DNA of 9,064 nt from the NCBI GenBank assembly GCA_033812795.1, contig JAPXSY010000098.1, positions 1 through 9,064 of the forward strand. The letters run 5' to 3'. Below the pieces are notes generated by a model that worked only from the letters and a program-made list of their open reading frames with translations, was not told where the DNA came from and ran no database searches. The position numbers and the translations under genes are program-made. Shown here in pieces: positions 1 to 5,569 of the stretch. The stretch's first letter is position 1, and every line of letters starts with the position of its first letter. The stretch comes from JAPXSY01 sp033812795. GTDB taxonomy: Bacteria; Verrucomicrobiota; Kiritimatiellia; RFP12; UBA1067.

Positions 1-892
1 CAGGACGACGCTTGCGCAAGTTACGGATGAACGGCTCGTAGTTCGCCTCGACGCTGTCTTTCCTTCCATCGCCTGCCGCAATAGACTTCATGTTCCATAG
101 GCAGTCGAGCACATAACAACTCGCGTCAATGCGTGCCAGATGTTCGCTCATCTCGAATTCCATCTTGCCGGAACCTGAAAAGCCAAGGTTGACCACGGGC
201 ACGTCGAGGTCGCGGCCGACCATATTGACAAAACCCATGCCGGGCCGCGAGCAGCACCCGCCATGCGTGATCGACGTGCCATAGAACACAACCGGCTTGT
301 CGATACCGCTCGCATGCGGAAACGCATGGACCTCCGCAGCCGAATCAACGCCCAGCGAAAACGAGCGCACGCCGTTATAGAGGGGCAGGTTGACGAGACA
401 AGGCGTTCCCGGCGTCCACGAAAGCTTCAGCGTACCTCCCTTAGCATCCCAGACGCCGCCCGTCTTGACGTACAGCCAGCGCTTGCGCTTTGTGTCGAAG
501 CGGTAGACATCGATACCGCTCACGCCCGTCGACGGCATATGCCACATCGCCAGATTGGAACTATACGGCACCCACTTGAAGACAAGCTGGCGCGAGTCCG
601 TGACGAAACGGAACTGCATGCCAGAGGTGTGGTGTTTCATCGAGCGAACGCCTTGGTTGACGTTCGTCGTCACATTGGCTGGCAGGCGATCGTAGTAGTG
701 CTCCGTATCGTTAAAAGCACGCCCCTCGATCGGCAGGTATTTCCCGTCGATCCATTTGACTCCGTTCGTGTCAAGGACGGCGGTTGTCCGCGCCATGTGC
801 GGATCCCAACGCGCGATCTCGTTCTGTTCGGACTGAGCCAGTCCGACGAGCGATAGGAAACAAACCGCCGAAAACAAACCGTATCTATTCAT
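1..892 (-). CDS. Secreted SGNH/GDSL esterase with GxDLY-type N-terminal domain (partial, C-terminus off window)
   Basis: The frame is open from ATG at 892 to the left edge, giving 297 residues. The start has a purine-rich AAAGGAAG just upstream and opens a signal peptide (MNRYGLFSAVCFLSLVGLAQ, likely cut near residue 20). Residues about 30-195 look like the beta-rich N-terminal domain of GxDLY SGNH hydrolases, with GIDVY at 126-130. The catalytic domain starts near 200: GTSITHG (block I, nucleophile Ser207), GFSGSG at 237-242 (block II), and DCLWNM, whose Asn267 fits block III. The Asp-His block V would lie beyond the edge. Known members are secreted acyl-esterases, often acting on acylated carbohydrates; the substrate here is unknown. 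It is transcribed away from the oxidoreductase operon across a 543-base gap. Family assignment is firm, substrate is not. Confidence 0.88.
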   Translation of the reverse strand, partial: MNRYGLFSAVCFLSLVGLAQSEQNEIARWDPHMARTTAVLDTNGVKWIDGKYLPIEGRAFNDTEHYYDRLPANVTTNVNQGVRSMKHHTSGMQFRFVTDSRQLVFKWVPYSSNLAMWHMPSTGVSGIDVYRFDTKRKRWLYVKTGGVWDAKGGTLKLSWTPGTPCLVNLPLYNGVRSFSLGVDSAAEVHAFPHASGIDKPVVFYGTSITHGGCCSRPGMGFVNMVGRDLDVPVVNLGFSGSGKMEFEMSEHLARIDASCYVLDCLWNMKSIAAGDGRKDSVEANYEPFIRNLRKRRP

Positions 893-924
893 GTCTTCCT
901 TTCCCCTTTTTTGAAAAACGAATA

Positions 925-940
925 CCCCAGTTGCTTGGGG
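925..940 (-). other. Small stem-loop in the leader of the SGNH gene
   Basis: CCCCA at 925-929 and TGGGG at 936-940 pair around a 6-nt loop. Read on the minus strand, the hairpin is followed after six bases by TTTTT, so it resembles a weak intrinsic terminator or attenuator placed about 30 bases before the SGNH start. It could also be chance; the stem is only 5-6 bp. Confidence 0.3.
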
Positions 941-967
941 CCATGCCTCCGAAACTGGCGAAGACAG

Positions 968-996
968 TGTATACCGTTCTGCGGCAACTCGTCCAA
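968..996 (-). promoter_or_regulatory. Candidate sigma70-type promoter for the SGNH gene
   Basis: On the minus strand, TTGGAC (996-991) and TATACA (973-968) are separated by 17 bases. The -10 matches 4 of 6 consensus positions and the -35 only 3 of 6. It would start RNA near 961 and give a leader of about 70 bases containing the 925-940 hairpin. It is a weak match placed where a promoter is needed. Confidence 0.3.
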
Positions 997-1009
997 TGGA
1001 TTCCCTCTA

Positions 1010-1039
1010 AAAGAGCGGTTGGGTTTCCAACGGCTCTTT
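1010..1039. repeat. Hairpin A, copy 1 (12 bp stem with one G-G mismatch)
   Basis: AAAGAGC (1010-1016) pairs with GCTCTTT (1033-1039). A G/G mismatch follows, then GTTGG (1018-1022) pairs with CCAAC (1027-1031) around loop GTTT. A related hairpin with a changed but still paired stem lies at 8958-8988. Both copies are followed 20-30 bases later by a GC-rich hairpin, so this is probably part of a dispersed intergenic repeat. It lies upstream of both divergent genes and could also act as a terminator-like barrier. Confidence 0.6.
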
Positions 1040-1060
1040 GGTTTCAGTCGGGAGACAAGC

Positions 1061-1078
1061 GCGGGCGTCCTCGCCCGC
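1061..1078. repeat. Hairpin B, copy 1 (GC-rich 7 bp perfect stem)
   Basis: GCGGGCG (1061-1067) and CGCCCGC (1072-1078) form a perfect 7-bp stem with loop TCCT. Similar GC-rich hairpins occur in other gaps of the window (2578-2597, 6541-6564, 6627-6641, 9018-9045), which suggests a dispersed palindromic element. No U-tract follows, so an intrinsic terminator is unlikely. Confidence 0.5.
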
Positions 1079-1199
1079 AAACGGCGGATCAGTCGCCCGG
1101 CAAACACCCCAAACGCCGCAGGCCGAATGTCGCAGGTCGCAAGTCGACGTACACGAAAACGCGAACGAGGACGGGTACGGGACGCCGATCCTGATAACG

Positions 1200-1213
1200 A
1201 TGCCAATTGGCAT
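1200..1213. promoter_or_regulatory. Perfect 14-bp palindrome, candidate operator
   Basis: ATGCCAATTGGCAT is its own reverse complement across all 14 bases. Its right half contains the -35 hexamer of the promoter that faces the oxidoreductase genes, which is the classic position for a repressor that blocks RNA polymerase. The cognate regulator is unknown. The AraC protein at the right end of the window is an unlikely fit, since AraC sites are usually not perfect short palindromes. Confidence 0.5.
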
Positions 1214-1235
1214 AACCCCTTGTTTGGTCTATAAT
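1207..1235 (+). promoter_or_regulatory. Strong sigma70-type promoter for the oxidoreductase operon
   Basis: TTGGCA (1207-1212, 5 of 6 to consensus) and TATAAT (1230-1235, 6 of 6) are separated by the optimal 17 bases. Transcription would start near 1242, about 50 bases before the leader ORF and 195 before the first oxidoreductase. It is by far the best promoter match noticed in the window. A short hairpin, TCTTC/GAAGA at 1259-1271, lies in the leader. Confidence 0.65.
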
Positions 1236-1294
1236 GAAATTCCATTCCTTGGAAGGCGTCTTCTCTGAAGATAGCCGTGACAAAGGAGACAACC

Positions 1295-1435
1295 ATGACG
1301 AGCAGGACGGGAAAAAACAGACAACCAACTCTTCGAGCCGGTTTCTGCGCCAATTCAGCAGAATGGGCTTGCAGGTCATGCTCCGATGATGGCATTGTAA
1401 AAGCTTCATTATCATTCACAAAAAGGAGGGGTTGA
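1295..1435 (+). CDS. 46-residue leader ORF, unknown function, coupled to the next gene
   Basis: An ATG at 1295 is preceded by AAAGGAG (1282-1288) with a 6-base spacer, as good a ribosome-binding site as any in the window. The frame reads 46 codons and stops with TGA at 1433-1435, directly followed by the ATG of the next gene with no base between. The last codons (AAA AGG AGG GGT) also carry that gene's Shine-Dalgarno. The predicted peptide is basic, with a CRSC motif at 26-29, a third Cys at 18 and a KRRG end; no signal peptide or known family was recognised. It may be a regulatory leader peptide or translational coupling device, a small protein, or a chance ORF with a good RBS. An antisense frame exists here but has no ribosome-binding site. 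Confidence 0.5.
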   Translation: MTSRTGKNRQPTLRAGFCANSAEWACRSCSDDGIVKASLSFTKRRG

Positions 1436-2557
1436 ATGCAACACGGGAATCCGTTCTCAAGGCGCACGTTTGTTGCGGCAGCCGGTTTGGCCGGGATGGG
1501 GAGCCTGTTTCCTGGCGGCGTTCCGGCCGCAACGGGGGATCAGTCCGCGACACGCAAACCGATCAAAATCGGACAGATCGGCACCGGCAACCAGCACGCC
1601 TACAAGATGACCACGCTACGTAAGCTGCCCGAGTTGTTCGAAGTGGTGGGCATTGCGGAGGATGACCCCGTCCGGCTCGCGAAAGAGAAGAACGCCGCTT
1701 CCTACAAGGGGCTCCCCTGGATGAGTTCCGACGAGTTGCTGGCGATCCCCGGGCTTCAGGCCGTGGCCATCGAGACCGAAGAACGTGTCTGCATCCCTCC
1801 CGCTCTGCGTAGTATCCGGGCTGGAAAGCACATCCATCTGGACAAGCCGTGCGGCGAGTCGCTGCCTGCGTTCAAACAACTGCTGGACGAGGCGGAAGCC
1901 GCGAAGCTGACCCTTCAGGTCGGATACATGTACCGCAACAATCCGGCTGTGCAGTTCTGCATCAAGGCGGTGAGAGAGGGGCTGATCGGACGGGTTGTCG
2001 ATCTGGACGCCTCGATGGGGCGGTACGACGGACAGGGTTACCGGAACCTCATCAAAGAGTACCGGGGCGGCATCCAGTATATCTTGGCCTGCCACTTGAT
2101 TGACCTGATGGTGTCGATCATGGGGGCGCCTGAACGCGTGACGCCGTATCAGCGCTGCACCCGCAACGACGGGGTGCTGGACAACGGTCTGGCCGTGTTC
2201 GAGTTTGACGGCGGTCGGTTGGCGACCGTGCGCACCTCCATCACCGAGGCGATGGGGTTCCCGAACCGGCGTCTCAAGGTGATGGGTGACAAGGGCACGA
2301 TCACGATCGAGCCGATCGAATCGCGGGGCAACATGTCGGGAGGCGTCCTGAAACTCTTTTTGGAAGAGGCGCGCGGCGGATATAAGAAGGGGGCGCAGAC
2401 AGTCGAGATGCCGCCGCTGAAAGATCGGTATGAGGATCAGTGGCGCGAGTTCGCCGCCGTGGTGAACGGCGAGATGCTCAACCCGTACACCTATGCGCAC
2501 GATTACCTGGTTCACAAATGTCACCTGCAGGCTTGCGGGATGCCGATCGATGTGTGA
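1436..2557 (+). CDS. Tat-exported Gfo/Idh/MocA family oxidoreductase (gene 1)
   Basis: A protein of 373 residues whose ATG is preceded by AAAAGGAGGGG. The N-terminus is a twin-arginine signal: SRRTFV at 8-13, then a hydrophobic stretch to about 30. The Rossmann domain begins at 42 (IKIGQIGTGNQH, dinucleotide-binding GxGxxH). The family EKP motif is HLDKP at 134-138, keeping Lys137 but with Asp for Glu. The C-terminal domain has ACHLID at 218-223, where His220 fits the conserved catalytic-site His. Family members are NAD(P)-dependent dehydrogenases, reductases or epimerases of sugars and inositols, and some relatives are NAD-dependent glycosidases. It is only distantly related to the next two genes and is about 100 residues shorter. 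It is probably the first main gene of an operon driven from 1207-1235. Substrate unknown. Confidence 0.9.
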   Translation: MQHGNPFSRRTFVAAAGLAGMGSLFPGGVPAATGDQSATRKPIKIGQIGTGNQHAYKMTTLRKLPELFEVVGIAEDDPVRLAKEKNAASYKGLPWMSSDELLAIPGLQAVAIETEERVCIPPALRSIRAGKHIHLDKPCGESLPAFKQLLDEAEAAKLTLQVGYMYRNNPAVQFCIKAVREGLIGRVVDLDASMGRYDGQGYRNLIKEYRGGIQYILACHLIDLMVSIMGAPERVTPYQRCTRNDGVLDNGLAVFEFDGGRLATVRTSITEAMGFPNRRLKVMGDKGTITIEPIESRGNMSGGVLKLFLEEARGGYKKGAQTVEMPPLKDRYEDQWREFAAVVNGEMLNPYTYAHDYLVHKCHLQACGMPIDV

Positions 2558-2572
2558 CCTCGTGTTCGCGGT

Positions 2573-2624
2573 GGGAGGGGCAAGCGTCTGCTTGCCCGCG
2601 GACGTGCAGACGCTCGTTCCTCCC
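2573..2624. repeat. Nested inverted repeat with two exclusive foldings
   Basis: The outer arms GGGAGG (2573-2578) and CCTCCC (2619-2624) enclose two overlapping hairpins. GGGCAAGC/GCTTGCCC (2578-2585, 2590-2597) is a perfect 8-bp stem with a 4-base loop. AGCGTCTGC/GCAGACGCT (2583-2591, 2606-2614) is a perfect 9-bp stem that reuses the same bases. The element fills most of the 98-base gap between genes 1 and 2. It may be a REP/MITE-like palindromic repeat, an mRNA-stabilising structure or an attenuator. No U-tract follows. Confidence 0.55.
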
Positions 2625-2655
2625 GATGGTAAGAAACGAAAGAACGGAACGAGAA

Positions 2656-4083
2656 ATGAAGAGACGAGAGTTCATCAAAACGACAGCAGCGGGGATTGGC
2701 GGGTTGTTGTCAGTCATGGGGGCGCGTGGTCAGGACACGGCGGCGGCGCCTGACAAACCGTTACGTGTGGCGATCATCGGTTGCGGGGACCGCGGCTGTC
2801 ACGCGATTCTGCCGAACGTCATGACATCGGGTATGGCGGAGATGGTGGCGTTCGTTGACCCCGATGCGCGCGCCATTGCCCGCGCACGGGGACGCTTAAA
2901 GAAATACCGGCCTGAAGCGAACGTGGAATCCGTCGCCGCGTTCGCCGATTACCGCGATTTTTACAAACAGATGGCAGGCGGTGTGGACGCGGTCTTCGTC
3001 GCGACGCCCAACCATCAGCACTGCCTGCCCGCGCTCCTCGCTTTCCGCAACGGCATTCATGCCTTTGTTGAGAAACCCATGGCCAACACGATTGAGGAGG
3101 GACGCCGGATGCTTGCCGAGGCGCGTGCCAACCGTGTGGTCACGCAAATGGGGCAGCACGGTCATTCCAACGAAGGCGCGCGCCGACTCTGCGAATACGT
3201 CTGGGCGGGTGCCATCGGCCAGGTCACCGAAGTCTACTGCTGGTGCGACCGGCTCAATGCGCGCGAACAGCCGCTTTCGGACGACTCGGCCTGTCCAAAA
3301 GAGTTGGACTGGGACAAATGGATCGGACCGGCGGCGTGGCGCGGATTCAACAGCGGCCTGCATCCTGTCGGCTGGTATTCGTGGCGCAGGTTTGGCAGCG
3401 CGACCATCGGCAACATGGGCAACCACGTCATCGATCCGGTGTTCTGGGCGTTGAAACTCGGCAGTCCGGAGAGTGTCCAGCTTGTGGATTTCCGTCCGGG
3501 CGCAGAGGGGTCGTGGGGCCTTCGCGACCACATTGTCTGGAAGTTCCCGAAACGCGGTGACCTCGCGCCTGTGGAGATGCACTGGTTTGATGGGCTCAAG
3601 GGCGGTCTGCACTGGGATGACAGCACATGGACGAAGGGCACATACAAATACATTGTCAAGAAGGAGCACCAGAACCTGCCGCCGAAACTGGTGGAGATCG
3701 AAAAGAAGTATGATGTCGACCTTGGCCGTTGCGCTTCGGTTCTGATCGGCGAGAAGGGTATCCTCTGCATCAGTGTGTTCGGTGAGAGCCTGCGGTTTGT
3801 GCCGGATAGCCTCCGTTCGACGATCCCGCCGCCGCCCAAGACGATCCCGCGCATCCGCGGTTCGCATCAGGTGGATTTCATGCGCGCGTGCTTGGGCGGT
3901 CCGGCGGCTTGCGCGAACTTTGACTACTCGCAGCCGCTCAATGAAATCGTGCTGCTTGGTGTCGCGGCTATCGAGGAGGGTTCCGGCAGACGGCTGGATT
4001 GGGACGGCAAGGCTGGACGGTTCAAGGATGCCGTAGCGAACAAGGTTTTGAGTGTGCCGAGCCGCGCGGGATGGGAGGCGTGA
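2656..4083 (+). CDS. Tat-exported Gfo/Idh/MocA family oxidoreductase (gene 2)
   Basis: The frame is open upstream to 2440, but ATG 2656 is preferred because it gives a textbook Tat signal (MKRREFIKTTAAGIGG, with GARGQ near residue 22); the ribosome-binding site is weak. The 475-residue protein has a Rossmann start LRVAIIGCGDRG (36-47), TPNHQH at 117-122, EKP at 139-141 (catalytic-type Lys140), and GNMGNHVIDPVFW at 252-264 with His257 and Asp260 of the substrate site. Length and motifs match the Planctomycetes/Verrucomicrobia-type Gfo/Idh/MocA proteins with the long bacterial C-terminal domain. It follows gene 1 after 98 bases that hold a palindromic repeat, and precedes a close paralog. A periplasmic, NAD(P)-retaining sugar-transforming role is inferred; the substrate is not evident. 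Confidence 0.92.
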   Translation: MKRREFIKTTAAGIGGLLSVMGARGQDTAAAPDKPLRVAIIGCGDRGCHAILPNVMTSGMAEMVAFVDPDARAIARARGRLKKYRPEANVESVAAFADYRDFYKQMAGGVDAVFVATPNHQHCLPALLAFRNGIHAFVEKPMANTIEEGRRMLAEARANRVVTQMGQHGHSNEGARRLCEYVWAGAIGQVTEVYCWCDRLNAREQPLSDDSACPKELDWDKWIGPAAWRGFNSGLHPVGWYSWRRFGSATIGNMGNHVIDPVFWALKLGSPESVQLVDFRPGAEGSWGLRDHIVWKFPKRGDLAPVEMHWFDGLKGGLHWDDSTWTKGTYKYIVKKEHQNLPPKLVEIEKKYDVDLGRCASVLIGEKGILCISVFGESLRFVPDSLRSTIPPPPKTIPRIRGSHQVDFMRACLGGPAACANFDYSQPLNEIVLLGVAAIEEGSGRRLDWDGKAGRFKDAVANKVLSVPSRAGWEA

Positions 4084-4096
4084 TTGGGAGGTAGAA

Positions 4097-4152
4097 GTTA
4101 GGATTTAGGATTTAGGATTTAGGAGTTGAGATTTGGGAATGAGGAGTTGAAC
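4097..4152 (+). repeat. Heptanucleotide tandem array (about 8 units) ending in the RBS of gene 3
   Basis: Seven-base units run without gaps: GTTAGGA, TTTAGGA three times, GTTGAGA, TTTGGGA, ATGAGGA, GTTGAAC. The array fills most of the 70-base gap between genes 2 and 3. Its end supplies AGGAG (4142-4146) seven bases before the ATG at 4154. Several earlier units also carry AGGA. Exact units lie at 4104-4124 and decay toward the gene. Confidence 0.75.
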
Positions 4153-4153
4153 A

Positions 4154-5569
4154 ATGAAAAGACGTGATTTTATCAAAACAACAGCGGCCGGGGTAGGCGG
4201 GCTGACGGTATTGGGCGCGCGCGGTCAGGGCGTGGCGGCATCGAAAAAGCCCTTGCGCGTGGCGTTGATCGGTTGCGGTGACCGCGGTGTAGGGCAGTTG
4301 CTGCCCGAATGTTGCAAAGAGCGGGTCGTCGCGTTGGCGGATCCTGATCCCCAGCGCATCACGGCTGCGTTGGGGCAGGTGCGTAAAACCCTGCCTTCTG
4401 CCGATATCGGCGCGATCAAAACTTTTTCCGACTACCGTAAGCTGTTCAACGTGATGGGTAAGGAACTGGACGCGGTGGTCATCGCCACGCCCAACCACCA
4501 GCACACGCCGCCGGCGCTGATGGCGATTCGTCGCGGGATTCACGTGTATGTCGAGAAGCCGTTGACGCACACGATCCACGAGGCGCGGCTGTTGCGGGAC
4601 GAGGCGAAAAAACACGGTGTGGCCACGCAGTTGGGCAACCACGGCCATTCGAACGAAGGGTGCCGCCGACTCTGCGAATACATCTGGGGCGGCGCGATCG
4701 GTCAGGTGCGCGAGGTGTATAGCTGGACCCAGCGCTGCAACGGGTTGCTTGACGGAGACCATTCGCCGCCTTTGCCTCTGCCGCAGGGTTTTGATTGGGA
4801 CGCGTGGATCGGCCCGGCTCCATTCCGCGAGTTCCACGCGGACCTGCATCCGCACAACTGGCACCTCTGGCGCGATTTCGGCAACGGGTCGATCGGCAAC
4901 ATGGGGTGCCACATTCTGGATCCCGCGTTCTGGGCGCTCAAGCTGCAAGCGCCGGAGGCGGTGGAGGTCGAGGAGATGCGCGGAGGGGCAAGCAAAGTCT
5001 GGTCCATCACGACCCGTATCCGATTCGATTTTCCGGCCCGTGGCGAGATGGCGCCGGTCAAGGTTTACTGGTATGACGGTTTGGCCCAGGATCAGGAGTA
5101 CAGCGAGCGGACGGTGCAGCGGCGCTGGCGGTGCGTCAACAAGCGCGAATGGCAGTACGTGCCCCCGTTGGTGCTGGAACTGGAAAAGAAGCACGGCCGG
5201 AATTTCGGCACCAACGGCTCGCTGTTCGTGGGCGACAAGGGGATCATGACGATCGGCGAGTTCGGCGACGGCTGCCGCATTGTGCCGGAGGAGGCGCACC
5301 GGGCTTATCCGGTTCCCGACAAGATTCTGCCGCGTGTCAAAGGCACGCATCAGGAAGACTTCTTCCGCGCATGCCGCGGCGGTGCGCCGGCCTGTTCGAA
5401 TTTCGAGTATTCCGCGCCGCTGGCTGAAATCGCTCTGCTCGGCAACATCGCGATGATCGCGGGGTGCGGTCGGCGTGTGGAATGGGACGGTGATGCCATG
5501 CGTTGCACGAACATGCCGGAGTTGAACGCGTATGTGAAGACGACTTATCGAGAGGGGTGGTCCCTTTGA
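4154..5569 (+). CDS. Tat-exported Gfo/Idh/MocA family oxidoreductase (gene 3, paralog of gene 2)
   Basis: A protein of 471 residues, clearly paralogous to gene 2 along its length. The Tat signal is nearly the same (MKRRDFIKTTAAGVGG, then GARGQ at 21-25). It has LRVALIGCGDRG (34-45), TPNHQH at 112-117, EKP at 134-136 (Lys135), NHGHSNEGCRRLCEYIW (162-178), and GNMGCHILDPAFW at 248-260 with His253 and Asp256. The region after the Rossmann fold differs most from gene 2 (residues about 190-212, and the loop after YWYDGL), which suggests a different substrate. The start is set by AGGAG seven bases upstream inside the heptad array. The stop TGA shares a base with an ATG at 5569 of the next frame. 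Codon choices in the matching signal-peptide regions of genes 2 and 3 have diverged, so the duplication is old. Confidence 0.92.
   Translation: MKRRDFIKTTAAGVGGLTVLGARGQGVAASKKPLRVALIGCGDRGVGQLLPECCKERVVALADPDPQRITAALGQVRKTLPSADIGAIKTFSDYRKLFNVMGKELDAVVIATPNHQHTPPALMAIRRGIHVYVEKPLTHTIHEARLLRDEAKKHGVATQLGNHGHSNEGCRRLCEYIWGGAIGQVREVYSWTQRCNGLLDGDHSPPLPLPQGFDWDAWIGPAPFREFHADLHPHNWHLWRDFGNGSIGNMGCHILDPAFWALKLQAPEAVEVEEMRGGASKVWSITTRIRFDFPARGEMAPVKVYWYDGLAQDQEYSERTVQRRWRCVNKREWQYVPPLVLELEKKHGRNFGTNGSLFVGDKGIMTIGEFGDGCRIVPEEAHRAYPVPDKILPRVKGTHQEDFFRACRGGAPACSNFEYSAPLAEIALLGNIAMIAGCGRRVEWDGDAMRCTNMPELNAYVKTTYREGWSL

Noticed and set aside
263..856. Plus-strand 197-codon frame
   Set aside because: Antisense to the SGNH esterase, whose signal peptide and catalytic blocks are clear on the other strand.
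1207..1224. Sigma54-type promoter (TGGCA followed by TTG)
   Set aside because: The distance between the GG and the downstream element is off by one and the GC of the -12 box is missing, whereas the sigma70 match is nearly perfect.
889..1467. Minus-strand 192-codon frame across the divergent gap with one hydrophobic stretch
   Set aside because: No ribosome-binding site, arginine-rich low-complexity tail, runs through hairpins and the promoter, and lies antisense to the better-supported leader ORF.
1616..2524. Minus-strand 302-codon open frame
   Set aside because: Antisense shadow of oxidoreductase gene 1; that gene's full set of family motifs settles the strand.
2440..2655. N-terminal extension of oxidoreductase gene 2 by 72 codons
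   Set aside because: It overlaps the end of gene 1, crosses the palindromic repeat, has no homology-like features, and would bury the Tat signal that begins at 2656.
2896..3867. Minus-strand 323-codon open frame
   Set aside because: Antisense shadow of oxidoreductase gene 2, with no RBS or recognisable motif.
4104..4124. Telomere-like TTTAGGA repeats
   Set aside because: Only three exact units between two bacterial genes; resemblance to plant telomere repeats is superficial.
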